DNA of 64,000 bases from Xanthomonas sp. CFBP 8443 (lineage in GTDB: Bacteria > Pseudomonadota > Gammaproteobacteria > Xanthomonadales > Xanthomonadaceae). Under the pieces are notes generated by a model, which worked only from the letters and a program-made list of their open reading frames with translations, searched no databases and had not been told where the DNA came from. The position numbers and the translations under genes were made by a program. Each line of letters begins with the position of its first letter. Positions within the stretch are counted from its first letter, which is position 1. This document shows, piece by piece, positions 35,533-45,704 of the stretch. The stretch lies in contig NZ_CP102592.1 in NCBI RefSeq assembly GCF_025666195.1, forward strand, positions 186,001 through 250,000. The letters are read 5' to 3'.

Positions 35533-38500
35533 TTGGTCTCTAGCTGGATCCTGCTGCTGGTGTCGGTCGGCTACGCGGCGCTGCTGTTCGCGGTGGCGTG
35601 GTGGGGCGACCGGCGCCCGTTGTACCCGGAGCGGCCCTGGCTGCGCCCGGCGGTCTACAGCCTGGCGCTGGCGGTGTACTGCTCGTCGTGGACGTTCTAC
35701 GGCGCGGTCGGCAGCGCGGTGCGCAACGGCGCCGGTTATCTGCCCATCTATCTCGGCCCGCTGCTGCTGCTGCTGTTCGGCTGGCGCATCATCGAGCGAC
35801 TGGCGCTGATCGCGCGCAGCGAGAACACCGTCTCCATCGCCGACTTCATCTCCTCGCGCTACGGCCGCTCGCGGCGACTGGCGGCGCTGGTGGCGGTGAT
35901 CGCGCTGATCGGCGTGGTGCCGTACCTGGCGCTGCAGTACAAGGCGGTGGCGATGAGCCTGCAGGTGCTCAGCGGCCAGTCCAGCGCCGGGGCGCCGTTC
36001 TATGCCGATCCGGCGCTGTACGTGGCGTTGCTGATGGCGCTGTTCGCCACGCTGTTCGGCACCCGCCAGGTGGATGCCACCGAACACCACCACGGCATGA
36101 TGCTGGCGATCGCGCTGGAATCGGTGGTCAAGCTGCTGGCGATGGTCGCGGTCGGCGTGTTCGCCTACGTGTGGCTCAGCGGCCGCGAGGGCCAGGTGCT
36201 GCAGTCGGCGCGCACGCTGTTCCAGAACACCCCGCCGGTCGGCTTCATCTCGCAGACCCTGCTCAGCTTCCTGGCCATCGTGTGCCTGCCGCGGCAGTTC
36301 CACGTGGCGGTGGTGGAATGCAGCGACATCGGCGACATCCGCAAGGCGCGCTGGCTGTTCGGGCTGTACCTGGTGATCATCTCGGCGATGGTGGTGCCGA
36401 TCGCCGCGGCCGGCGTCGCCCTGTTCGGCGGCGGCGACGTGGCCGACGACAGCATCGTGCTGGCGCTGCCGCTGGCCCAGGGCCGCACCGCGCTGGCGCT
36501 GGTCGCCTACGTCGGTGGCTTCTCCGCCGCCACCGGCATGGTCATCGTCTCCAGCATCGCGCTGGCGACGATGATCAGCAACGACCTGGTGATGCCGGTG
36601 CTGCTGCGCCGCCGCGGGCACCAAGCCGCTGGCGGTTCCGACGTCGCCTCGCGGGTGCTGTGGATCCGGCGTCTGGCGATCCTGCTGCTGGCGCTGATCG
36701 CCTACGGCTACTACCGCAGCAGCAGCAACGACAGCACCCTGGCCTCGTACGGGCTGATGGCCTTCGCCGCGGTGGCGCAGTTCGCGCCGGGGGTGATCGG
36801 CGGGCTGTACTGGCGCGGGGCCAGCCGCAAGGGCGTGGAGACCGGCATGGTGCTGGGCTTCGTCGTGTGGATCTACACCTTGCTGCTGCCGGCGCTGACC
36901 CAGGCCGGCTGGCTGGCGCCGCAGTGGCTGCACGACGGGCCGTTCGGCATCTCCTGGCTGCGCCCGCAGCAGCTGTTCGGCATGAGCGGTTGGGACCCGT
37001 TGGCGCACGGCACGTTCTGGTCGCTGCTGCTCAACGTCGGCACGATGATGCTGGTATCGGCGCGCTGGCGGCCCGGGCTGGACGAGCGGCTGCGCGCGGC
37101 GCCGTTCCTGGAGCCGTATTCGCAGCGGCCGGCGGTGGCCGGCGACTGGCTCGGGCTGGTGCACCTGGTCGACCTGCAGGCCCTGGCCGAGCGCATGGTC
37201 GGCGAGCGCCATGCGCGCCGCGCCTTCGCCGAACAGGCGCAGCTGCTCGGCCGCGAGCCGCAGCCCAATGCGGTGGCCGACCGCGTCTGGGTGCAGTTCA
37301 CCGAACGCCTGCTCGCCGCCTCGATCGGCGCGGCCTCGGCGCGGCTGGTGCTGACCAGCCTGCTGCGCGGTTCGGGCATGGACCTGGGCGAGGTGGTGGC
37401 GGTGCTCGACGAGGCCGGGCAGGAACTGCGCTTCAACCGCGAGATCCTGTCGACCACGCTGGAGAACATCAGCGCCGGGGTCAGCGTGGTCGATCCGGCG
37501 ATGCGCCTGACCGCGTGGAACCGGCGCTACCAACAGATGTTCGGCTATCCCGACGGCATGCTCTACGTCGGCCGCCCGGTCGCCGACCTGATCCGCTACA
37601 ACGCCGAGCGCGGCGAACTGGGCGAGGGCCGGATCGAGGAGCAGATCAGCCGCCGCATCGCGCACCTGCGCGCCGGCACCTCGCACGTGTTCGAGCGCAC
37701 CCGCAGCGACGGCAAGGTGATCGAGATGCGCGGCCAGCCGCTGCCCGGTGGCGGCTACGTGACCAGCTACAACGACATCACCGACTACAAGCGCGCCGAG
37801 CAGGCGCTGCTGGAAGCCAACGAGACGCTGGAGCAGCGCGTGGCCGCGCGTTCGCGCGAAGCCGAGCTGGCGCAGCAGTCCAAGACCCGCTTCCTGGCCG
37901 CGATCAGCCACGACGTGCTGCAACCGCTCAACGCGGCGCGGCTGTTCGCTTCGGCGCTGCGCGAAGCGCACCAGAACGAGGAACAGCGCCACCTGGCCGA
38001 GCGCGTGGACGCCTCGCTGCGCGCGGCCGAGGAACTGCTCGACGGGCTGCTCGACGTGTCGCGGCTGGACGCCGGCGGCCTGCGCCCGACCATCGAGGAC
38101 TTCGACGCCAGCGTGCTGCTGCGCGAACTGGCCGCACAGTACATCCCGGTCGCCGCCGGCCGCGGCCTGCGCATGCACGTGTTCGCGCGGCCGATCTGGG
38201 TGCGCAGCGACCGTCGCCTGCTGCGCCGCGTGCTGCAGAACTTCCTCGCCAACGCGCTGCGCTACACCCGCCAGGGCCGCATCGTGCTGGGCATGCGCGG
38301 GCGCGGCGAGGAACTGGAACTGCAGGTGTGGGATACCGGTCCGGGCATTCCCAAGCACCACATGCAGCAGATCTTCGAGGAATTCCAGCGCTACCAGCAG
38401 CCGTTCGACTGGGGCGAGCAGGGCCTGGGCCTGGGCCTGTCGATCTGCCAGCGCATCTCGCGCCTGCTCGGCCACGACCTGGATGCGCGCAGCGCGGTCG

Positions 38501-38973
38501 GCCACGGCAGCATGTTCTCGATCACCCTGCCGCGGGTGGCGCCGGTGCCGCAGAAGCAGCAACGCCAGCAGCGCGCCGCCGCCGCGGCCGATTCGCTGGC
38601 CGGGCTGCGCGTGCTGTGCGTGGACAACGACCAGGAGATCCTCGACGGCATGCGCGCGCTGCTCGGGCGCTGGCAGGTGGAGGTGATCTGCGCCAGCACC
38701 GTGGACGAAGCGCTGGCGCTGGCGCCGCGCGCGCCCAACGTGATGCTGGTCGACTACCACCTGCACGACCGCCTGGACGGGCTGGACACGCTGGACGCGC
38801 TGCGCGAGGCGATGGTCGGCCCGGTCGCCGGCGCCCTGCTCACCGCCGACGGCCGCGACGAACTGAAGCTGCAGGCGCGCGAGCGCGGCTACCGGGTGCT
38901 GACCAAGCCGGTCAAGCCGGCCTCGCTGCGCGCCTTCCTGACCGCGTACCACGATCCGATCAAGAGCGACTAG
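35533..38973 (+). CDS. crbS: SLC5 transporter-PAS-histidine kinase-receiver hybrid (CrbS/MxtR-like), 1146 aa
   Basis: Starts at TTG with GGAG about 10 bases upstream. Residues 1-~550 form a sodium/solute symporter (PutP-like) domain of about 13 membrane segments (TVSIADFISSRYGRSRRLA; VVECSDIGDIRKARWLFGLY). A PAS domain follows (SAGVSVVDPAMRLTAWNRRY), then a kinase core with His793 in AAISHDVLQPLNAARLF, an ATP domain with GLGLGLSICQRISRLL, and a receiver with Asp1074 (NVMLVDYHLHDRLDG). This order and length match CrbS/MxtR, which with the LuxR-type regulator CrbR (ErdR) controls acetate utilisation and acs in other Gammaproteobacteria. A matching regulator lies beside acs at 46345. The name is by architecture, not by a search. 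Confidence 0.85.
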   Translation: MVSSWILLLVSVGYAALLFAVAWWGDRRPLYPERPWLRPAVYSLALAVYCSSWTFYGAVGSAVRNGAGYLPIYLGPLLLLLFGWRIIERLALIARSENTVSIADFISSRYGRSRRLAALVAVIALIGVVPYLALQYKAVAMSLQVLSGQSSAGAPFYADPALYVALLMALFATLFGTRQVDATEHHHGMMLAIALESVVKLLAMVAVGVFAYVWLSGREGQVLQSARTLFQNTPPVGFISQTLLSFLAIVCLPRQFHVAVVECSDIGDIRKARWLFGLYLVIISAMVVPIAAAGVALFGGGDVADDSIVLALPLAQGRTALALVAYVGGFSAATGMVIVSSIALATMISNDLVMPVLLRRRGHQAAGGSDVASRVLWIRRLAILLLALIAYGYYRSSSNDSTLASYGLMAFAAVAQFAPGVIGGLYWRGASRKGVETGMVLGFVVWIYTLLLPALTQAGWLAPQWLHDGPFGISWLRPQQLFGMSGWDPLAHGTFWSLLLNVGTMMLVSARWRPGLDERLRAAPFLEPYSQRPAVAGDWLGLVHLVDLQALAERMVGERHARRAFAEQAQLLGREPQPNAVADRVWVQFTERLLAASIGAASARLVLTSLLRGSGMDLGEVVAVLDEAGQELRFNREILSTTLENISAGVSVVDPAMRLTAWNRRYQQMFGYPDGMLYVGRPVADLIRYNAERGELGEGRIEEQISRRIAHLRAGTSHVFERTRSDGKVIEMRGQPLPGGGYVTSYNDITDYKRAEQALLEANETLEQRVAARSREAELAQQSKTRFLAAISHDVLQPLNAARLFASALREAHQNEEQRHLAERVDASLRAAEELLDGLLDVSRLDAGGLRPTIEDFDASVLLRELAAQYIPVAAGRGLRMHVFARPIWVRSDRRLLRRVLQNFLANALRYTRQGRIVLGMRGRGEELELQVWDTGPGIPKHHMQQIFEEFQRYQQPFDWGEQGLGLGLSICQRISRLLGHDLDARSAVGHGSMFSITLPRVAPVPQKQQRQQRAAAAADSLAGLRVLCVDNDQEILDGMRALLGRWQVEVICASTVDEALALAPRAPNVMLVDYHLHDRLDGLDTLDALREAMVGPVAGALLTADGRDELKLQARERGYRVLTKPVKPASLRAFLTAYHDPIKSD

Positions 38974-39234
38974 GCCGGCGCCGCGCGATTGCCGCGTGCA
39001 GCGCCAGCCGTACGCGGCTGGACCAATCGTCCCTGCCGCGGCGGCGCTGCGCGGCATTGCGTCCGTGCAATCGCGTCCGGCTTTGGCCTGCCGATCGCGT
39101 TGGCAGGCGGTGCAGCGGCGCTGCGTAGCCGCACTGTGTGCGCGGTGTGTCGCCGCTCGGCACGACACGCGTTGCGACGCGATCCTGCACGGCTATCGTG
39201 GCAGGCCCGTTCCGCCTGCTGCCGTCGCCCCCGC

Positions 39235-41085
39235 ATGACTTCACCGCAAGACGCCGCGATCCCGTCGGTTCCCGCATTGCTGGCGGCACTGGAGGCCGGG
39301 CAGCCGCTGCAATTAGAGCAAGGCGCGCGCCGCTACCTGCAACATGCGCCCGACGACGCCCTGGCCAGCAGCCTGCTGGCGATGAGCTTGCAGATGCAGG
39401 GCCAGCCGGCGCAGGCGGCCGCGCTGTATCGCGCGCTGGCCGAGCGCCAGCCGCAGGACGTGGCGCACTGGAACAACCTGGGCACGGCCTTGCGCGAGGC
39501 GCGGCGTTTCGCCGAGGCACGGCAGGCGTATGCGCAGGCGCGCGCGCTGGCGCCGGAGGATCCGATGCTGCACCACAACCTCGGCCTGCTGGCGATGGAC
39601 CAGGGCGACTACGGCGCGGCGCGCGGGCATCTGCTGGATGCGCACGCGCTGGCGCCGCAGTCGCCGCCCTTGCGCGTGCACGCCGCGATGGCCTGCCACG
39701 AATGCGGCGACGTCCAACGCGTGGCGGCGCTGATCGCGGACTGGCGGCAATGGCCCGCGCAGGACGCGCAGATCATGCTGGAGCTGGCGTGGCTGCTGTC
39801 GCAGGCCGGCGATACCGACAGCGCATGCCAGATGCTGCGCACGTGCGCGGCCGGCGCGATGCCGCAGCCCGAGCGCGCCTGGTCGCGCCTGGTGCTGGTG
39901 CTGGAACGCGCCAACCGCCTCGATGAAGCGCGCCAGGCGGCGGCGCAACTGCCGGCGCCGGAACGGATCGAGGACATGGACGCGCGCCACGATGCGCTCA
40001 ATGCGCTGGCGGTACTGGCGATGCGCGACGGACGCTGGGACGCCGCGTACCGACTGCTGACCGGCTTGCTCGGCGCGGCCACCGACACGCGCAAGCAGAG
40101 CAACCTGTTCTTCGCGATGGCCCGCGTCTGCGACCGCCTGGGGCGCCACGACGAGGCGCTGGCGGCATGCGCGCAGGGCCATGCCGGGCAGGTCGACGGC
40201 ATCGCCTCGCTGGTGCCCGAGCTGCTCGCGGCGGACGCGCCGCCGCTGCCCGCCGCGCGGCGCCGCTGGGATCCGGCGCGCTACGCCGCGGCGCGACCGG
40301 TGGCCGGCCCGGTGCGCGAGGCGTCGCCGATCTTCGTGGTCGGTTTCCCGCGTTCCGGCACCACCCTGCTGGAACAGATGCTCGATGCGCATCCGCAGTT
40401 GTGCGCGATGGACGAGCGGCCGTTCCTGCAAGCGCTGGCCGAGCGCGGCGAACGCCGCGGCCTGGCCTGGCCCGGCGGCCTGGGCGAACTGGACGACACC
40501 GACTGCGCCGCGTTGCGCGCCGACTACTGGCAAGCGGTGCGCGGCGTGGTGGACCTGCGGCCCGGGCAACGCCTGGTCGACAAGAATCCGCTGAACCTGC
40601 TGCGCCTGCCGCTGATCCGGCGGCTGTTTCCCGAGGCGCAGGTGATCCTGGCGCTGCGCCACCCCTGCGACGTGCTGTTGAGCTGCTACATGCAGGCGTT
40701 CCGGTCGCCGGCCTTCGCCGTGCTGTGTTCCAGCGCGCAGCGCCTGGCGCAGGGTTATGCCGATGCGATGGCGTGCTGGCTCTACCACGCCGAGCTGCTG
40801 CAGCCGCACGCGCTGGAAATCCGCTACGAAGACCTGGTCGCCGATCCGCAGGCGCAGGTCGCGCGGCTGGGCGGCTTTCTGCACCTCGACCAGCCGGCGC
40901 GGCTGCTGGATTTCCAGCGCCACGCACGCGCCAAGGGCTTCATCAGCACGCCCAGCTATGCGCAGGTGGTCGAGGGCATCAACCGCAAGGGCCTGGACCG
41001 CTGGCGTCCGTATCGCGGTTTCTTCGAACCGGTGCTGCCGCTGCTGCAGCCCTATCTGCAGCGCTGGGACTATCGCGTCGACTGA
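39235..41085 (+). CDS. TPR-domain sulfotransferase, 616 aa
   Basis: The N-terminal ~330 residues are TPR repeats (e.g. AHWNNLGTALREARRFAEAR, LHHNLGLLAMDQGDYGAARG). The C-terminal part is a sulfotransferase domain with the PAPS 5'-phosphosulfate loop FPRSGTTLLEQML at about residue 371 and the later RHPCDVLLSCYMQAF region (3'-phosphate binding). It ends in WRPYRGFFEPVLPLLQPYL, typical of tyrosylprotein-sulfotransferase-like bacterial proteins. It would transfer sulfate from PAPS to a protein or peptide held by the TPRs. ATG 39235 starts the first TPR helix; RBS is weak. It is upstream of a TonB-dependent receptor, an association often seen in this family. Confidence 0.87.
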   Translation: MTSPQDAAIPSVPALLAALEAGQPLQLEQGARRYLQHAPDDALASSLLAMSLQMQGQPAQAAALYRALAERQPQDVAHWNNLGTALREARRFAEARQAYAQARALAPEDPMLHHNLGLLAMDQGDYGAARGHLLDAHALAPQSPPLRVHAAMACHECGDVQRVAALIADWRQWPAQDAQIMLELAWLLSQAGDTDSACQMLRTCAAGAMPQPERAWSRLVLVLERANRLDEARQAAAQLPAPERIEDMDARHDALNALAVLAMRDGRWDAAYRLLTGLLGAATDTRKQSNLFFAMARVCDRLGRHDEALAACAQGHAGQVDGIASLVPELLAADAPPLPAARRRWDPARYAAARPVAGPVREASPIFVVGFPRSGTTLLEQMLDAHPQLCAMDERPFLQALAERGERRGLAWPGGLGELDDTDCAALRADYWQAVRGVVDLRPGQRLVDKNPLNLLRLPLIRRLFPEAQVILALRHPCDVLLSCYMQAFRSPAFAVLCSSAQRLAQGYADAMACWLYHAELLQPHALEIRYEDLVADPQAQVARLGGFLHLDQPARLLDFQRHARAKGFISTPSYAQVVEGINRKGLDRWRPYRGFFEPVLPLLQPYLQRWDYRVD

Positions 41086-41361
41086 TGGGCGTACATGCGT
41101 TGCCTGCGGCGGCTGCCGTGGTCCGTCGCCGGTGCGCGTGCGCATGTCTTCGGACGATGTAGCGATTGTGCCAAGCGCTGGCGCAATCCGGCACAGCGAA
41201 ACAACACTTTTCTTATAAAAAACTAACAAGTGCTTGACGGTCCCGACGACGTCTGCCCGAGGTATCCAACAAAAAGACATCGCGCCCTGCGCGATCGGAA
41301 ATCGGTTCGCGTCCGCGTGCACCGCTGGCGTGCTGTTGCCCATCACATGAGGTTTTCCCCA

Positions 41362-44115
41362 ATGTCCGTACCGAAGAACAGACTCGCCCAGGCCATCTGC
41401 CTGGGAATGGCCACGCTTCCCGCCACGCTCTACGCGCAAGGCGCCGATACCGCTGCGCCGGCAGCGGCCGATGGCGCGGTGGACCTGGACCGGGTCACCG
41501 TGACCGGCTCGCTGGTGCGCCGCGTGGACGTGGAGACCGCCAGCCCGGTCACCGTGGTCGATCGCCAGCAGATCCAGCAGAGCGGCAAGCAGACCCTCGG
41601 CGACCTGATGCAGTCGCTGCCCGGCATCGCCGGCGACGCGACCAATCCGCAGGTCAACAACGGCGGCGGCGACGGCGCCTCGACGGTGTCGCTGCGCGGC
41701 CTCGGCGACCAGCGCACGCTGATCCTGATCGACGGCCACCGCATCCTCAACAACGACATCAATTCGATCCCGACCAGCATGATCGATCATGTCGAAGTGC
41801 TGAAGGTCGGTGCGTCGGCGCTATACGGCTCCGACGCCATCGGCGGCGTGGTCAACTTCATCCTGCGCAAGAATTTCGAAGGCGGCGAATTCGTCGCCAA
41901 CTACGGCCAGGCCAGCCGCGGCGACGGCGCCCGCCAGGGCGGCGCCTTCACCTTCGGCAAGACCTGGGACCGCGGCAACCTCGTGGTCGGCATCGACTAC
42001 AACAAGCAAAAAGCGATTTCCTCGGCCGATCGCGCGTTCTCCAAGGACGCGATGTATCTGTCCAGCGGCAGCGTCTACAAGGGCGGCTCCAGCCGCACCC
42101 CCAGCGGCTACTACAAGCTGCCGGCAAGCACGCTGGCCGCCAACGGTTGCAGCGCCAACGGCGCGATGACCAGCGACGGCGGTGGCGGCTACAAGTGCTA
42201 CTCCTCCTCCGATGCCTACAACTACCAGGCGCAGAACCTGCTGATGACCCCGCAGCAGCGCGTCAACAGCTTCGTGCTGGGCAGCTTCAACATCACCGAC
42301 AAGGTGCAGGCCTACGTCAACGCCTACCACAACCACACGATGTCGAACTCCGCGATCGCGCCGCTGCCGTTCGATGCGCAGAGCGACGGCCTCACCATCG
42401 CCGCCGATAACCCGTACAACCCGTTCGGCGTCGAGTTCGGCCCCAATGGCTACGAGTACCGCACCCGCTTCAGCTCGCTGGGCCAGCGCCAGACCTTCTA
42501 CGACACCGCTACCGACCAGGACGTGCTCGGCTTGAAGGGCAGCATCGGCGATACCAGCTGGGTGTGGGACGTCAACTTCAATTACGGGCACTACAAGCAG
42601 CGCAACTGGAGCCACGGCTATGTGGACTACGCGGCGTTGCAGGATGCGATCGATGCGGGCGAAGTGAACATCTTCGACCAGACCGACGCCAACACCATCG
42701 ACTGGATGAACAGCCACGAGTCGATCCCGCGCTACCAGACCACGAGCATCACCCGCCAGTGGGAAGCCAGCGCCAACGGCAGCGTGTGGGAGTTGCCGGC
42801 CGGCAGCGCACAGCTGGCGGTCGGCGCGTTGTATCGAAAGGAGAGCCTGGGCTACACCGTCTCCAGCAATGCGCTGATCAACAGCGACAATACCTGCGAG
42901 ATTTCCTCCGAGGCGTGCTCCTCGCCGCTGAGCGGCTCCTTCAGCGTCAAGGAAGCCTATGCGCAGCTGTTCATCCCGCTGCTGGCGCAGTCCTCGCCGA
43001 TCGGCGCGTTGAACGTCACCCTGAGCGATCGCTTCTCCGACTACAGCAGCGTCAGCTCGACCAACAACAGCGCCTCGTTCCAGCTCGAGTGGCGCCCGAT
43101 CCACGACCTGATGGTGCGCGGTACCGTGGCGCAGGTGTTCCGCGCGCCAACCATTTACGATCTGTACCAGGGTCCGACCGCGAACTCGCCGACCTTCACC
43201 GATCCGTGCATCGACTACAGCGGCAGCGGCCACGAGAACGCCTGCGAAGGCGTGGCCGCCGGCTGGAGCGGCTCGGGCCTGTCGCAGACCAACGCGATCG
43301 TGTCCGGCTCGACCTACGCCAACTACAACCTGAAGCCGGAGAAGGGCACCTCCTACGACTACGGTATCGTCTACAGCCCCGAGTCCGTGCCGGGCCTGTC
43401 GTTCAACGCCGACTGGTGGAAGGTCAAGCTCGACGACCTGATCCAGTCGATCTCAGCACAGACCGTGGCCAACATCTGCTACAACGACGAGAGCAGCCCG
43501 TACTGCAGCTACATCCACCGCTATGCGGCGGGCACGGTCAGCGCCGGCAACATCGACTACATCGAGACCCCGGTGGTCAACATCGGCAAGCTGGACACCC
43601 AGGGCATCGACTTCGGCGCCAACTACGCGCTGCCGGAGACGGCCTACGGCAAGTTCACCTTGGCCCTGGACAGCACCTACCTGCAGCGCTACGACATCGA
43701 CACCGGCGACTCGGTGGTGCACATGGCCGGCAAGTACAACTCGTCGTACGGCAACTACGCGCGCTGGCGCGCCCGCGGCCAGATCGGCTGGAAGCTGGGC
43801 AACTGGGACGCGACCTGGACCACGCGCTGGGTCGGCAAGATCCAGGTCGGCAGCACCGACCTATCGGAGAACATGTCCGCCGATGCCGCCGACAAGGGTG
43901 TGGTGCTGAACTACGGCAGCTACATGTACCACGCGCTGCAGCTTGGCTACGACATGGCCGACGCCAACATCCGCTTCGACCTGGGCGTGGACAATCTGTT
44001 CAACAAGCAACCGCCGGTGCTGTACCAGAACAACGTGCTGAACGCGAACACCGACGTGAGCACCTACGACACGGTCGGCCGCTACTACTGGATGCGCGCG
44101 ACCTATCGGTTCTGA
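41362..44115 (+). CDS. TonB-dependent outer-membrane receptor, 917 aa
   Basis: Signal peptide (about residues 1-28, ending ATLYAQ) and a TonB box-like segment (LDRVTVTGSLVRR). A plug domain follows (QSGKQTLGDLMQSLPGIAGD; VSLRGLGDQRTLILIDGHRI; VGASALYGSDAIGGVVNFIL), then a 22-strand barrel ending ...YYWMRATYRF with the required terminal Phe. ATG 41362 is preferred, with GAGG nine bases upstream; ATG 41347 is possible. The upstream 41086-41361 region contains an AT-rich promoter-like stretch (ttcttataaaaaac). Substrate unknown: the neighbours (TPR-sulfotransferase and 2OG-Fe(II) oxygenase) suggest a modified siderophore or peptide. A strong terminator follows. Confidence 0.93.
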   Translation: MSVPKNRLAQAICLGMATLPATLYAQGADTAAPAAADGAVDLDRVTVTGSLVRRVDVETASPVTVVDRQQIQQSGKQTLGDLMQSLPGIAGDATNPQVNNGGGDGASTVSLRGLGDQRTLILIDGHRILNNDINSIPTSMIDHVEVLKVGASALYGSDAIGGVVNFILRKNFEGGEFVANYGQASRGDGARQGGAFTFGKTWDRGNLVVGIDYNKQKAISSADRAFSKDAMYLSSGSVYKGGSSRTPSGYYKLPASTLAANGCSANGAMTSDGGGGYKCYSSSDAYNYQAQNLLMTPQQRVNSFVLGSFNITDKVQAYVNAYHNHTMSNSAIAPLPFDAQSDGLTIAADNPYNPFGVEFGPNGYEYRTRFSSLGQRQTFYDTATDQDVLGLKGSIGDTSWVWDVNFNYGHYKQRNWSHGYVDYAALQDAIDAGEVNIFDQTDANTIDWMNSHESIPRYQTTSITRQWEASANGSVWELPAGSAQLAVGALYRKESLGYTVSSNALINSDNTCEISSEACSSPLSGSFSVKEAYAQLFIPLLAQSSPIGALNVTLSDRFSDYSSVSSTNNSASFQLEWRPIHDLMVRGTVAQVFRAPTIYDLYQGPTANSPTFTDPCIDYSGSGHENACEGVAAGWSGSGLSQTNAIVSGSTYANYNLKPEKGTSYDYGIVYSPESVPGLSFNADWWKVKLDDLIQSISAQTVANICYNDESSPYCSYIHRYAAGTVSAGNIDYIETPVVNIGKLDTQGIDFGANYALPETAYGKFTLALDSTYLQRYDIDTGDSVVHMAGKYNSSYGNYARWRARGQIGWKLGNWDATWTTRWVGKIQVGSTDLSENMSADAADKGVVLNYGSYMYHALQLGYDMADANIRFDLGVDNLFNKQPPVLYQNNVLNANTDVSTYDTVGRYYWMRATYRF

Positions 44116-44166
44116 GTGTCTTGGCCGGCGTCTCTTGCATGCGCAAGGACGCTGGCGGGCGACACA

Positions 44167-44198
44167 CGGCGCGTCCGGTTTGGGCGCGCCGTTTTTTT
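44167..44198 (+). terminator. Rho-independent terminator after the TonB receptor
   Basis: Stem CGGCGCG (44167-44173) / CGCGCCG (44185-44191), then seven T residues. It separates the receptor transcript from the downstream oxygenase. The 44199-44405 stretch after it shows no other feature. Confidence 0.88.
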
Positions 44199-44405
44199 GA
44201 GGAATTCATCGATGGCGAGGCAGACCGGGACGCTGCAGTGGTGCAATGGCAGACGCCGTGCTGTGGCGATCGATGCAGTCGCTGCTGACTGCCGGTCTGT
44301 GCGGTCTTCGCGGTCGGCGCGCCGCCTGGCCGAAGCGGCGCCAACGATGGTCGCCACTGCGAATCGCAACAGCCATCCCGCCACGATGCACAGGCGCCCG
44401 AGCGC

Positions 44406-45002
44406 ATGAACCACACCGACCTTCGCCACTACGTCCGCGTCTACGATGCCGCGCTGCAGGCCGGCTTCTGTCGCCAACTGATCGCGCAGTTCGAACACGC
44501 ATCGGCGCAGCACCGCCATAACGGCGCCGGCGCGCGCGCCGGCCTGCACGACAGCGCCTGGACCGAGCTCAACGTGACCCGCGCGGCCGATCCGGCCTTC
44601 CAGGGATTCTTCATCGAACAGGTGCGTGCGGCATTGACGCGCTACAACGCCGATCTCGGCCTGTCCGCACCGGTGCCGTGGCGCCCGCGCCTGGCCGACC
44701 TGCGCATCAAGCGCTACCGCGCCAGCGCCGGCGAGCGCTTCCAGCCGCATTTCGACGCCTGCGACGAGGAGACCGGCCGCTACCTGGTGCTGCTGTGGTA
44801 TCTCAACGACGTGGCCGAGGGCGGCCAGACCCGCTTCGTCGACCTGGACCTGGAGGTCGCGCCGCGCACCGGACGCCTGCTGATGTTCCCGCCGTACTGG
44901 ATGTACATGCACGCCGCGCTGCCGCCGCGCAGCGGCGACAAGTACATCCTGTCCACCTACCTGGAATTCACCGCCAAGCCGTCCCCGCCGCCGCGGGGAT
45001 GA
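44406..45002 (+). CDS. 2-oxoglutarate/Fe(II)-dependent oxygenase, prolyl-4-hydroxylase-like, 198 aa
   Basis: A compact double-stranded beta-helix protein. The iron ligands are seen as HFD in RFQPHFDACDEETGRYLVLL and a distal His in MYMHAALPPRSGDKYIL, which also supplies the Arg/Lys that binds 2-oxoglutarate. The segment LNDVAEGGQTRFVDLDLEV is typical of P4H-like proteins. It would hydroxylate a protein or small-molecule substrate. No signal peptide. Its own promoter must lie in 44199-44405 because a terminator separates it from the receptor gene. Related oxygenases often accompany TonB receptors and TPR-sulfotransferases. Confidence 0.88.
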   Translation: MNHTDLRHYVRVYDAALQAGFCRQLIAQFEHASAQHRHNGAGARAGLHDSAWTELNVTRAADPAFQGFFIEQVRAALTRYNADLGLSAPVPWRPRLADLRIKRYRASAGERFQPHFDACDEETGRYLVLLWYLNDVAEGGQTRFVDLDLEVAPRTGRLLMFPPYWMYMHAALPPRSGDKYILSTYLEFTAKPSPPPRG

Positions 45003-45047
45003 AGCGGCCGATTGGGGGCTAGACAGCGAGGCGCTTCGCCGTTGCGA

Positions 45048-45077
45048 ATCCCCAATCCCAACTCCCCAATCCCGGCC
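45048..45077. repeat. gaatccccaatccc-type direct repeat
   Basis: A run of cgaatccccaatcccaactc followed by cccaatcccg. The same unit recurs at 47024-47050 and 47115-47150, in both orientations, so this is a dispersed intergenic repeat. It lies between the convergent oxygenase and mntP genes. Confidence 0.6.
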
Positions 45078-45644
45078 TCACTGCAGATGCTCGTACAGGA
45101 TGGTGCTGCCGATCGCGATCAGCAGCGCGCCGCCGACGATCTCCGCGCGCTTGCCGGCCAGGCTGCCGAGCACGCGGCCAAGCATGATGCCCAGGGTCAC
45201 CATAGTCAGCGTGCACAGGCCGATGACCGCGGCGACCTCGACGATGTTCACGTCGAGGAAAGCCAGGCCGACGCCGACCGCCATCGCATCGATGCTGGTC
45301 GCCAGCCCGGTCGCGGCCAGGCTCCAGAAGCCGTGGCGCTTGCGCGCGTCGTCGGCCTGCTCGGCTTCCTGCGGCTTGAGCCCGGCGACGATCATGTGCA
45401 CGCCCAGCGCGCCGAGCAGGCCGAACGCGATCCAGTGATCGAACGCGGCCACGTACTTGGCCGCGGCCTGGCCCAGCAGCCAGCCCAGCACCGGCGTCAG
45501 CGCCTCGATGCAGCCGAAGATCAGCCCGGCGCGCAGGGCGTCGCGCCAGAGCGGCTTGCGCATGGCCGCGCCCTTGCCGACCGCCGCGGCGAAGGCGTCC
45601 GTGGACATGGCGATGCCGAGCAACAGAATCGAAAGAAACGACAT
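45078..45644 (-). CDS. mntP: Manganese efflux pump MntP
   Basis: 188 residues, the standard MntP length, with six membrane segments. The start [20 protein letters not shown] carries the conserved Asp of the first half. The pseudo-symmetric second half has [18 protein letters not shown] with its matching Asp. It exports Mn(II) from the cytoplasm. ATG 45644 is chosen from this N-terminus; a longer frame upstream is actually the riboswitch leader. The leader carries a yybP-ykoY aptamer, so expression should rise with manganese. Confidence 0.94.
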   Translation of the reverse strand: MSFLSILLLGIAMSTDAFAAAVGKGAAMRKPLWRDALRAGLIFGCIEALTPVLGWLLGQAAAKYVAAFDHWIAFGLLGALGVHMIVAGLKPQEAEQADDARKRHGFWSLAATGLATSIDAMAVGVGLAFLDVNIVEVAAVIGLCTLTMVTLGIMLGRVLGSLAGKRAEIVGGALLIAIGSTILYEHLQ

Positions 45645-45704
45645 GGGGGAACCGCGCCGGGGCAGGAGACGACGACGAGCGCGCACGCCCGGCTTTCGCC
45701 ACGC

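Noticed and set aside
33268..39168. A 1966-codon open frame on the minus strand opposite the kinases
   Set aside because: It is antisense to well-supported kinase genes, is composed mostly of Arg/Gln/His/Ala, has no domain, and exists because high-GC codon usage removes stops.
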